Of a stretch of DNA of 14,280 nt, positions 1 to 7,090 are shown one piece after another (position 1 is the first letter of the stretch; every line of letters begins with the position of its first letter). Below the pieces are notes generated by a model. That model was not told the origin of the DNA and did no database searches. It was given only the letters and a program-made list of their open reading frames with translations. Both the position numbers and the translations under genes were made by a program. This stretch comes from CAKPSH01 sp964634355 (GTDB taxonomy: Bacteria > Bacillota > Clostridia > TANB77 > CAG-508): the NCBI GenBank assembly GCA_964634355.1, contig CAZWIF010000030.1, forward strand, positions 1-14,280, read 5' to 3'.

Positions 1-28
1 ACAAACAACAATTTGTTTAATAATTGTG

Positions 29-57
29 TTGACAAAATCTGGTCGATAAAATATACT
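29..57 (+). promoter_or_regulatory. Sigma-A promoter for pcrA
   Basis: A consensus -35 TTGACA (29-34) is followed after exactly 17 bp by TATACT (52-57), five of six matches to the -10 consensus. Transcription would start near 64, giving a leader of about 70 nt that contains the first G/C-rich repeat and ends at the pcrA ribosome binding site. A loose inverted repeat (ACAATT at 8-13, AATTGT at 22-27) sits just upstream of the -35 box; I cannot say whether it is an operator or part of an upstream terminator. Confidence 0.75.
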
Positions 58-68
58 AAATAAAATAT

Positions 69-96
69 AGGGGCTTAGGTCGCACCGTGCCCTTAA
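69..96. repeat. Dispersed G/C-rich hairpin repeat, copy 1 (pcrA leader)
   Basis: A short G/C-rich island in A/T-rich DNA. GGGC (71-74) can pair with GCCC (89-92), and GGT (78-80) with ACC (84-86), giving an imperfect hairpin. The 16 bases GTCGCACCGTGCCCTT (79-94) recur exactly at 7056-7071, and the ACCGTGCCCTT half recurs in the palindrome at 3092-3115. It lies in the predicted 5' untranslated region of pcrA. Confidence 0.6.
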
Positions 97-132
97 AAGA
101 ACAAAAATAATAAATAAGAAAGAGGAAAATAA

Positions 133-2433
133 ATGGACAACCTAATAGAAGGATTAAACGATAAACAAAAGGAAGCAGTGTTTACAACAGAAGGACCTTG
201 CCTTATAATTGCAGGGGCGGGAAGCGGAAAGACAAAAGTATTAACACATAAAATAGCATATTTAATAAAAGAAAAAAAAGTTTTGCCATGGAATATATTA
301 GCAATAACCTTTACAAATAAAGCAGCAAACGAAATGAAAATTAGAACAGAAGCACTATTAGAGAATGTAGCAAGTGACATCTGGATAGGAACTTTCCATT
401 CTATTTGTGTGAGAATGTTAAGAAAATTTATAGATAGAATAGGATATGATACATCTTTTATAATTTTTGACACATCCGACCAAAAAAGCTTGGTGAAAGA
501 TTGCTTAAAAACACTAAATATAGATGATAAGTTATTTACAGATAAAAGTGTAATGTATGAAATAAGTAATGCAAAGAATGAAATGTTAACGCCTGAAGAT
601 TATGCAAATAGAACATTTAATGACTTTAGGAAAGAGACGATAGCAAAAATATATGCATTATATCAAAAAAGACTAAAAGAAAATAATGCACTAGACTTTG
701 ATGACATTATAAATTTAACAATAAAAATTCTTATGCAAGAACCAGAGGTACTAGAATATTATTCAAACAAATTTAAATATATATTAGTAGACGAATATCA
801 AGATACAAATAAAGCTCAATTTACATTAATAACACTACTTGCAGCAACGCATGGAAATATAACAGTTGTTGGAGATAATGATCAAGGAATTTACTCATTT
901 AGAGGTGCAGATATATCAAACATCTTAAATTTTGAAAAAGATTTTGTAGGCACGAAGGTAATAAAATTAGAGCAAAATTACAGATGTACAAAAAGTATTC
1001 TAAATGTTGCAAATGCAGTAATAAAGAATAATCCTACAAAATATAAAAAAGAGTTATGGACTGAAAATGAAGAAGGCACTTTAGTTACAGGATATAGGGC
1101 TGATAATGAATATGATGAAGCTACCTATGTAGTAAATCAAATAGAACATTTAAAATATCAAGATAAAATGAAATATGCAGACTTTACAGTATTATATAGA
1201 ATGAATGCTCAATCACGTAGCATAGAGGATATTCTAAGAAGAGAAGATGTCCCATATAAAATTATCGGTGGATTGAAATTCTATGAAAGAAAAGAAATTA
1301 AAGACGCAATGGCTTACTTAAGACTTATACATAATCAAAATGATAATATAAGTTTAAGAAGGATTATAAATGAGCCCAAAAGAGGCATAGGAAAAACAAG
1401 TTTAGATAAAGTTCAAGAATTGTCAGAACAGACAGAAAAATCTATGTATGAGATAATAAAGAATTCTGCAGAATATGGTTTAAATAGAGTATATGCTAAC
1501 TCAAGAGAATTTATTGAGCAAATAGAGGGATTAATCTTAAAAAAAGATAAACTTCCAATATCAGAACTTATAAAATTAACTTTAAATGTAACTGGATATA
1601 CAAAGGCACTAGAAAATGAAAACACAATTGAGGCACAGGCAAGGATAGAAAACTTAGAGGAATTATTAACAGTTGCAATGGAATTTGAAAAAGAATCAGC
1701 AGAAAACACTTTGGCAGAATTCTTAGAGGGAATAACTTTATCATCAGATGTTGATGAAGTAGACGAAAATCAGGATCAAGTAACACTTATGACATTGCAT
1801 AGTGCAAAAGGACTAGAATTTCCAGTAGTATTCTTAGTTGGAATGGAAGAAGGGATTTTCCCAGGCTACAAGTCAGTTCAAGAAGAGTCAGAACTTGAAG
1901 AAGAAAGACGTCTATGCTATGTAGGAATGACAAGAGCTAAAGAAAGATTATATTTAACATGTGCAAGAACCAGGACAATATTTGGCTCAACATCATGTAA
2001 TGCAATATCTAGATTTATGAAAGAAATACCAAAAGGAATGTTAGAAGGATATGAAGATATATTTGAAGCAAAACAAGAAAGCTCTTCAGGAGACTCTGAA
2101 TATAATTGGAAATATGGAAGAAAAACAAGTAATTGGGTAACAACATATGCTTTTGGAGAGAAAAAACCTATTGAAATTAGCTCAAATGGTCAAAGCTTTG
2201 GATTTAGAAGTGCAGAAAGTTTCTTAAATAATCTAAACAAAAAGCCAGCTACACCAAATGTAGACATATCAAAATATAAAGCAGGAGTAAAAGTGTATCA
2301 TAAGAAATTTGGTGAAGGAACAATAAACTACATAGAGCAAGAAGGCGACGATTACAAAGTAGATATAGCCTTTGAAAAAGTAGGACACAAAAGATTAATG
2401 GCAAAATATGCAGGGTTAGAAATATTAGAATGA
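133..2433 (+). CDS. pcrA: ATP-dependent DNA helicase PcrA (UvrD/Rep family, SF1A)
   Basis: A 766-residue 3'-5' DNA helicase used in excision repair, plasmid replication and clearing proteins or RNA polymerase from DNA. Seen in the sequence: Walker A AGAGSGKT (27-34), Walker B DEYQDT (220-225), motif III GDNDQGIYSFRGA (from 247), and motif VI YVGMTRAKER (596-605). The C-terminal 50 or so residues (YKAGVKVYHKKFGEG onward) match the Tudor-like domain that binds RNA polymerase in PcrA, which favours PcrA over Rep or AddA. The length is slightly above the usual 720-740. The ATG at 133 has an AGAGGA ribosome binding site at 121-126. It has its own promoter and is followed by a hairpin element rather than by ligA, its common partner in Firmicutes, so it is probably monocistronic. 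Confidence 0.96.
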   Translation: MDNLIEGLNDKQKEAVFTTEGPCLIIAGAGSGKTKVLTHKIAYLIKEKKVLPWNILAITFTNKAANEMKIRTEALLENVASDIWIGTFHSICVRMLRKFIDRIGYDTSFIIFDTSDQKSLVKDCLKTLNIDDKLFTDKSVMYEISNAKNEMLTPEDYANRTFNDFRKETIAKIYALYQKRLKENNALDFDDIINLTIKILMQEPEVLEYYSNKFKYILVDEYQDTNKAQFTLITLLAATHGNITVVGDNDQGIYSFRGADISNILNFEKDFVGTKVIKLEQNYRCTKSILNVANAVIKNNPTKYKKELWTENEEGTLVTGYRADNEYDEATYVVNQIEHLKYQDKMKYADFTVLYRMNAQSRSIEDILRREDVPYKIIGGLKFYERKEIKDAMAYLRLIHNQNDNISLRRIINEPKRGIGKTSLDKVQELSEQTEKSMYEIIKNSAEYGLNRVYANSREFIEQIEGLILKKDKLPISELIKLTLNVTGYTKALENENTIEAQARIENLEELLTVAMEFEKESAENTLAEFLEGITLSSDVDEVDENQDQVTLMTLHSAKGLEFPVVFLVGMEEGIFPGYKSVQEESELEEERRLCYVGMTRAKERLYLTCARTRTIFGSTSCNAISRFMKEIPKGMLEGYEDIFEAKQESSSGDSEYNWKYGRKTSNWVTTYAFGEKKPIEISSNGQSFGFRSAESFLNNLNKKPATPNVDISKYKAGVKVYHKKFGEGTINYIEQEGDDYKVDIAFEKVGHKRLMAKYAGLEILE

Positions 2434-2466
2434 CATTGTAGAATAATTTTAATACATTTTACACTC

Positions 2467-2544
2467 TGTAGGGGTCGCACTCCTAGGCGACTCGCAAATA
2501 TCCAATAATTATTGTTTCGGGTCGCCGACTTCGGCGACCCTACA
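2467..2544. repeat. Composite G/C-rich palindromic element, 78 bp
   Basis: The outer ends are inverted (TGTAGG-G-GTCGC at 2467-2478 against GCGACCCTACA at 2534-2544). Two hairpins are nested inside: GTCGC (2474-2478) with GCGAC (2487-2491), and a 10-bp arm GGGTCGCCGA (2519-2528) with TCGGCGACCC (2531-2540). The centre is A/T-rich. It starts 33 bp after the pcrA stop codon. No ORF lies within it. It resembles a miniature mobile or dispersed palindromic element and shares the TAGGGG and GTCGC words with the other repeats here. It may also stop pcrA transcription, but no U-tract follows. Confidence 0.6.
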
Positions 2545-2621
2545 ATATTAAATAAAATTGTATAAATTAAGATAAACTGTAAATAATATATATGAAACAA
2601 AAAAGAAAGGAATTGGTAAAA

Positions 2622-2810
2622 ATGGCAAATTTAAGTCAAATTGAACTTCAAAACCTAAGACATCTAATTGGGGCACAAGAGACTTCATATGAAAAATTAA
2701 ACGCATATGCATCACAGGCAGTTGATCCACAAATTAAGCAGATTTTTACAAAATCTGCACAAGATGCGTTAAACACAAAACAAAAATTAATGATGTTTTT
2801 AAATAATTAA
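2622..2810 (+). CDS. Small spore coat protein, CotF-like, first of a pair
   Basis: The probable protein is 62 residues from ATG 2622 (MANLSQIELQNLRHLIGAQE). An in-frame ATG at 2592 would add 10 lysine-rich residues, but it would place the GAAAGG ribosome binding site (2605-2610) inside the gene, so 2622 is preferred although the 11-base spacing is a little long. The sequence is all-helical in appearance (LRHLIGAQETSYEKLNAYA, then DPQIKQIFTKSAQDALNTKQ), a pattern I recognise from clostridial coat proteins of the Coat_F family, where helical pairs form a ferritin-like bundle. No signal peptide or membrane segment is seen. Its stop is 16 bp from the next start, so the two are cotranscribed and may form a two-part bundle in the spore coat. 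Family assignment is from remembered similarity; the function within the coat is not known. Confidence 0.75.
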   Translation: MANLSQIELQNLRHLIGAQETSYEKLNAYASQAVDPQIKQIFTKSAQDALNTKQKLMMFLNN

Positions 2811-2826
2811 AGGAGGAGAAAAGAGA

Positions 2827-3072
2827 ATGGAAGAAAAAACAATGGTTAATGATATTTTAGATGGAGTAAAGGCAGAATTAACAACATATCAAGGCGTAAT
2901 TTCAGAAGCAGAGAACGTACAACTAAGAAGCACTATACAACAAATTAGAAATAGTTGTGAGAGCTTTCAATATGAATTATATAGGGTTGCTCAAAATAAG
3001 GGATATTACAAACCAGCGGGGCCAGCAACACCACAAGAAATAACACAAGTAAAAACAGAATTAGAACAATAA
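2827..3072 (+). CDS. Spore coat protein, CotF family
   Basis: An 81-residue protein with the Coat_F hallmark order: a DILDGVKAELTTYQGVISEA helix, then LRSTIQQIRNSCESFQYELYRVAQNKGYYKPA. The final GYYKPA followed by a short polar tail is typical of this family in Clostridia. An AGGAGG site at 2811-2816 is 10 bases from ATG 2827; an internal ATG six codons in is less well placed. It is the downstream member of a tight bicistron with the preceding 62-residue protein. Expression in the mother cell during sporulation is expected from the family, but I could not find a convincing sigma-E or sigma-K promoter in the 158-bp spacer upstream. The strong terminator-like palindrome just after it ends the unit. 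Confidence 0.85.
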   Translation: MEEKTMVNDILDGVKAELTTYQGVISEAENVQLRSTIQQIRNSCESFQYELYRVAQNKGYYKPAGPATPQEITQVKTELEQ

Positions 3073-3091
3073 GAACAACAATGTCGCTTGT

Positions 3092-3117
3092 AAGGGCACG
3101 GTATACCGTGCCCTTTT
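3092..3117 (+). terminator. Perfect palindrome, probable intrinsic terminator and repeat copy
   Basis: The 12 bases AAGGGCACGGTA (3092-3103) are followed directly by their exact complement TACCGTGCCCTT (3104-3115), then TT and TGTAATTT. As RNA this folds into a very stable G/C-rich hairpin with a short U-rich tail, 20 bp after the coat gene stop. The ACCGTGCCCTT arm is identical to part of the repeats at 79-94 and 7056-7071, so this is probably a repeat copy that serves as a terminator. It ends 5 bp before the -35 box of the gdpP promoter. Confidence 0.65.
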
Positions 3118-3122
3118 GTAAT

Positions 3123-3151
3123 TTGACAAATGATAAATATTGGTGTAAAAT
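3123..3151 (+). promoter_or_regulatory. Sigma-A promoter for the gdpP-rplI-dnaB-tilS operon
   Basis: A perfect TTGACA (3123-3128), a 17-bp spacer and TAAAAT (3146-3151) lie 27 bp before the gdpP start. The predicted start site near 3158 leaves a leader of only about 20 nt that holds AAAGGAGG (3165-3172), 5 bases from the ATG. Confidence 0.8.
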
Positions 3152-3177
3152 ATTTAATATTATAAAAGGAGGAGTTT

Positions 3178-5187
3178 ATGCCTAATAACAAAAATACAAT
3201 AGAAAAGATATTTGTTAAAAATAAAATATATCTTGCAATTATAGCAGTTATATTGATTGTATTATGTATTCAAAACATTATCTTCATAATACCATCAATA
3301 ATAATGTTTGTATTGATTTTAGCCTATACATATTGGACAGATAATAAGAAAACTACAGAGATTAGCCAACATATAGAAGAATTAACTTTTAGTATAGATT
3401 CGACTGCAAAGAATACACTTATTAACTCACCATTCCCATTGGTTATTATTGAAACTGATGGGGCAATAGTATGGAAAAGTATAAGCTTCATGAATGAATT
3501 TGGAAATGTTGACATTAAAAATATTCTAAACAATTTGGCTAAGGAAATCAAAGCCGATGTTGAAAGTGATGAAACAAAAAAATCAATAAATAAGCAAATA
3601 AAAATAGGGAAAAAAAATTACGAAATAATAGGAGAATGTATTAGGAAAAAACAAAAAGGTATAAAGAAAAGAATAGAATACATGGTAGTATTGTATTTTA
3701 TTGATAACACTCAAGTTTTAGCAATAAATAAAAAATATGAAGAGTCTAAATCATGTGTTGGAATTATATCTATTGATAATTATGAAGAAACAATGAAAGG
3801 ATTGACAACAGAGGAAAAACCACAAGTGCTTGCAAAATTAGAAAAAAATATATACAAGTGGACAGAAACCACAAAGGGAATAGCAATTAAAAGTGATAGA
3901 GATGTATATATATTAGTGTTTGAACAAAAATATTTAGAAAAATTAAAAAATAACAAATTCGAAATTCTAGATACAGTAAAAGATATAGAAATAGAAGGAC
4001 CATTACAAATAACATTAAGTATAGCAATTTCTCAAGATGGAGAAACAAATTATGAAAAATATAAAACAGCTTTAGCTACTTTGGATATAGCATTAGGAAG
4101 AGGAGGAGACCAAGCAGTAGTTAGAAAAAACGGTAAATATAGTTTCTTTGGAGGAAGAAGTATCGAAGTAGAAAAAAGAACAAAAGTAAAGGCTAGAATG
4201 GTTGCACATGCACTAGAAGACCTTATGCGAGAAACAGATAGCATAATGGTAATGGGACATGTAAATGGAGATATTGACTCAATTGGATCAAGTATAGGCA
4301 TATGTAAGTTTGCGAAGAATATAGGAAAACAAGTTAAAATAATAAATAATACTTATGGTTCAACATTACAGGACTTTATGGAGGCTGTAAAGGAAGAGGA
4401 AGATTATAAAAATATAATAATAGACAAGAACCAAGCATTAGAAGAGGTTGAAGACAATACACTATTAATAATTGTAGATACCAATAAGAAAAATTATGTG
4501 GAGGTTCCAGAACTATTAGAAAAAGTAAATAAAATAGTTGTAATAGACCACCATAGAAGAAGCCCAGATTATATTGAAAATGCAACATTAACCTTCCATG
4601 AAGTATATGCTTCATCAGCATCAGAATTAGTTACTGAGTTATTACAATATACTACAAATGAAATAAATCTTACTACATTTGAGGCAGAAAGTTTATATGG
4701 AGGAATAATGGTTGATACAAAAAACTTTACGTTTAAGACAGGAGTAAGAACATTTGAGGCAGCAGCATATTTAAGAAAAAATAATGTCGATATATTAAAA
4801 GTAAAGAAATGGTTCCAAAGTGATTTAGAAAGCTACAATGTAATTGCAGATGTAGTAAAGAACTCTGAAATAATAAAAAATACAATTGGAATTTCAGTGT
4901 ATGATAAAGAGGATGAAAACAGTAACTTAATTTGTGCAAAATCAGCAGATGAATTATTAACAATAAATAACATTACAGCTTCATTTGTATTAGGAGTTCA
5001 AAATAATAAAGTATGTATAAGCGGTCGTTCAATCGGAGATATAAATGTACAATTAATACTAGAGAAATTGGGCGGAGGCGGACATATGGGAGTTGCTGGA
5101 GCTCAGTTAGAAGGAATAACATTAGATGAGGCGAAAAACATTTTGATAGAAAAAATAAATGAATATTTTGCAGAAGGTTCAAATTGA
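3178..5187 (+). CDS. gdpP: Cyclic-di-AMP phosphodiesterase GdpP (DHH/DHHA1 family)
   Basis: A 669-residue membrane enzyme that hydrolyses the second messenger c-di-AMP to pApA, setting levels that control potassium and osmolyte transport and cell-wall homeostasis. Seen: two N-terminal membrane helices (about 17-53), a PAS-like region (about 70-170), and a degenerate GGDEF region ending in GRGGDQ (307-312) that lacks a usable GGDEF signature. The DHH domain has GHVNGDIDS (360-368), VDTN (433-436) and DHH (457-459), which supply the metal-binding H361, D365, D367, D434 and H458. The DHHA1 domain carries GGGGH (632-636). All key residues are present and the length is normal for the family. It leads an operon with rplI and dnaB, the same order as in Bacillus and many Clostridia. 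Confidence 0.95.
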   Translation: MPNNKNTIEKIFVKNKIYLAIIAVILIVLCIQNIIFIIPSIIMFVLILAYTYWTDNKKTTEISQHIEELTFSIDSTAKNTLINSPFPLVIIETDGAIVWKSISFMNEFGNVDIKNILNNLAKEIKADVESDETKKSINKQIKIGKKNYEIIGECIRKKQKGIKKRIEYMVVLYFIDNTQVLAINKKYEESKSCVGIISIDNYEETMKGLTTEEKPQVLAKLEKNIYKWTETTKGIAIKSDRDVYILVFEQKYLEKLKNNKFEILDTVKDIEIEGPLQITLSIAISQDGETNYEKYKTALATLDIALGRGGDQAVVRKNGKYSFFGGRSIEVEKRTKVKARMVAHALEDLMRETDSIMVMGHVNGDIDSIGSSIGICKFAKNIGKQVKIINNTYGSTLQDFMEAVKEEEDYKNIIIDKNQALEEVEDNTLLIIVDTNKKNYVEVPELLEKVNKIVVIDHHRRSPDYIENATLTFHEVYASSASELVTELLQYTTNEINLTTFEAESLYGGIMVDTKNFTFKTGVRTFEAAAYLRKNNVDILKVKKWFQSDLESYNVIADVVKNSEIIKNTIGISVYDKEDENSNLICAKSADELLTINNITASFVLGVQNNKVCISGRSIGDINVQLILEKLGGGGHMGVAGAQLEGITLDEAKNILIEKINEYFAEGSN

Positions 5188-5222
5188 GCAAAAAAACGCT
5201 TTTTGAAAGGAGAAGAACATAA

Positions 5223-5666
5223 ATGAAGGTTATATTGAATGCAGATATAAAAGGTGTAGGTAAAAAAAACGAGGTTATAAATGCAAGTGATGGATATGCT
5301 AGAAACTACTTGTTCCCTAAGAAGTTAGCTGTTCCAGCGGATGCACAAAACATAAATTTATTGAATGCAAGAAAAGCATCAGAAAAACATAAAAAAGATT
5401 TAGAATGTCAAGAGGCAAAAAAGACGCAAGAAAAAATGAAGAATATAGTATTAAAAATAACAACAAAAGCAGGAGAAAAAGGAAAGACTTTTGGAAGTAT
5501 AACATCAAAAGAAATTGCAGACAATCTTGAAAAACAATTTAATATAAAAGTAGACAAAAAGAAGATAGTCATGAATGAGCAAATAAAAAACTTGGGCACA
5601 TATATATTAGATGTAAAATTATTTGAAGGTGTTGTAGGTAAATTAACAGTATCAGTTGTAGATTAA
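5223..5666 (+). CDS. rplI: 50S ribosomal protein L9
   Basis: A 147-residue protein that binds 23S rRNA near the base of the L1 stalk and helps maintain the reading frame. The N-terminal RNA-binding domain MKVILNADIKGVGKKNEV...GYARNYLFPKKLAVPA is unmistakable. A long charged connecting helix follows (about 50-75), then the C-terminal domain (GKTFGSITSKEIADNLEKQF...). The length is standard. AAAGGAG (5206-5212) lies 10 bases before the ATG. It sits 35 bp after gdpP and 33 bp before dnaB with no terminator in either gap, so it is cotranscribed with both. Confidence 0.97.
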   Translation: MKVILNADIKGVGKKNEVINASDGYARNYLFPKKLAVPADAQNINLLNARKASEKHKKDLECQEAKKTQEKMKNIVLKITTKAGEKGKTFGSITSKEIADNLEKQFNIKVDKKKIVMNEQIKNLGTYILDVKLFEGVVGKLTVSVVD

Positions 5667-5699
5667 AGAATGTAATAATATTATAAAGAGGTAAGAAAA

Positions 5700-7037
5700 A
5701 TGCCAGTAGCCAAAATCCCGCCAAATGATATAGAAGCAGAACAAGCAGTACTAGGAAGTATGTTAACAGATAAAGACGCTGTAATTGCTGCTATTGAAGT
5801 TTTAAAAAAAGAAGATTTTTATAGAGAAGATAACAAAGCTATATTTGAAGCAATGATAAATCTGTATAATAAGCCAGAACCAATAGATATTATAACTGTA
5901 AAAGATGAGTTATTATCTATTGGTAAATTTGACGTGGTTGGAGGACTTGAATATTTGGCCGATTTACCAGAAAAAGTGCCAACTACAGCAAATGTTGATA
6001 AATATATAAAAATCGTAGAAGAAAAATCTGTACTAAGAAGTTTAATAAAAACATCTAATGAGTTAATTACATTAGGTTATGATGAGACACAAGAAGTAAA
6101 TGCAGTTATGGATCAAGCAGAGAAAAAAGTTTTTGATTTAATGCAAAACAGAAATCAAACAGGATTTTTTGCAATAAAAGATGTATTGTTAGATTCATTT
6201 GCACAACTTGAAAGACTATACAATCAAAAAGAAGGAATTACAGGCGTACCATCTGGATTTGCTGATTTAGATTTAAGAACAGCAGGCTTTCATAATTCAG
6301 AACTTATAATTTTAGCGGCAAGACCTGCAATGGGAAAAACAGCATTTGCATTAAACATTGCAACAAATGCTGCAACTAAATATAACACTCCAGTACTAGT
6401 ATTTAGTTTAGAAATGTCTAAGGAACAATTAGTAAATAGAATTCTGTGCAGTGAAGCAATGGTAGATAGCAATAAATTAAAAACAGGAAAAATAGAAGAG
6501 AACGATTGGATAAAAATAGTAGAAGCACTAGGACCATTATCAGAATCAGATATGTATATAGATGATACAGCGGGAATATCAATAACTGAAATAAGAGCAA
6601 AAGCAAGAAAATTAAAATTAGAAAAAAATATTGGATTAATAATAATAGATTATTTACAACTAATACAAGGAAGTGGAAACAAAAAAAATGCTAGTCGTGA
6701 ACAGGAAATTTCAGAAATAAGTCGTTCGCTAAAGATATTAGCAAAAGAACTTAATATACCTGTAATTGCATTATCACAATTATCAAGAGCGGCAGAGCAG
6801 CGTAGCGACCATAGACCAATGCTATCAGACTTACGTGAATCAGGGTCAATTGAGCAGGATGCAGATATTGTTATGTTTTTGTATAGAGATGATTATTATA
6901 ATGATGAAAGCGAAAATAAGAATATAGCAGAAGTAATAATAGCAAAGAATAGAAGTGGTTCAGTAGGAACAGCAGAACTTTTATGGATGCCAAGTTATAC
7001 AAAATTTGCCAATATAGAGAGATACCGAGAAGAATAA
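5700..7037 (+). CDS. dnaB: Replicative DNA helicase DnaB (DnaC in Bacillus naming)
   Basis: A 445-residue hexameric 5'-3' helicase that unwinds DNA at the replication fork and recruits primase. The N-terminal helical domain begins PPNDIEAEQAVLGSML (about 7-22) and runs to about residue 105; a linker of about 70 residues follows. The RecA-type motor has Walker A RPAMGKTA (208-215), a Walker B region IIIDYLQL with D317, the SQLSRAAEQR loop, and LSDLRESGSIEQDAD with the arginine finger region near the C-terminus. No intein or insertion is seen. AAAGAGG (5685-5691) is 8 bases before the ATG. It is the third gene of the gdpP operon. Confidence 0.97.
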   Translation: MPVAKIPPNDIEAEQAVLGSMLTDKDAVIAAIEVLKKEDFYREDNKAIFEAMINLYNKPEPIDIITVKDELLSIGKFDVVGGLEYLADLPEKVPTTANVDKYIKIVEEKSVLRSLIKTSNELITLGYDETQEVNAVMDQAEKKVFDLMQNRNQTGFFAIKDVLLDSFAQLERLYNQKEGITGVPSGFADLDLRTAGFHNSELIILAARPAMGKTAFALNIATNAATKYNTPVLVFSLEMSKEQLVNRILCSEAMVDSNKLKTGKIEENDWIKIVEALGPLSESDMYIDDTAGISITEIRAKARKLKLEKNIGLIIIDYLQLIQGSGNKKNASREQEISEISRSLKILAKELNIPVIALSQLSRAAEQRSDHRPMLSDLRESGSIEQDADIVMFLYRDDYYNDESENKNIAEVIIAKNRSGSVGTAELLWMPSYTKFANIERYREE

Positions 7038-7042
7038 TTAAT

Positions 7043-7073
7043 TGTAGGGGTTAAAGTCGCACCGTGCCCTTTT
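7043..7073. repeat. Dispersed G/C-rich repeat, copy between dnaB and tilS
   Basis: TGTAGGGG followed by TTAAA and then GTCGCACCGTGCCCTT (7056-7071), identical over 16 bases to the copy in the pcrA leader and built the same way (TAGGGG, a short spacer, then the core). It fills most of the 53-bp dnaB-tilS spacer and ends next to the tilS ribosome binding site. The GGG/CCC ends can pair, but the hairpin is weaker than at 3092-3115. Confidence 0.6.
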
Positions 7074-7090
7074 ATAAAAAGGAGGTAAGA

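Noticed and set aside
247..258. PcrA motif III reading QGIYSFRGA instead of QSIYRWRGA as a sign of unusual function
   Set aside because: Phenylalanine-containing variants of this motif are common in clostridial UvrD/PcrA proteins as I remember them, and all other motifs are intact.
2592..2621. Upstream ATG of the first coat gene
   Set aside because: It has no ribosome binding site of its own and would place the probable one inside the coding region.
7064..7090. GTG start adding nine residues to TilS
   Set aside because: It falls within the dispersed repeat and lacks a ribosome binding site, while ATG 7091 has an excellent one and matches the family N-terminus.
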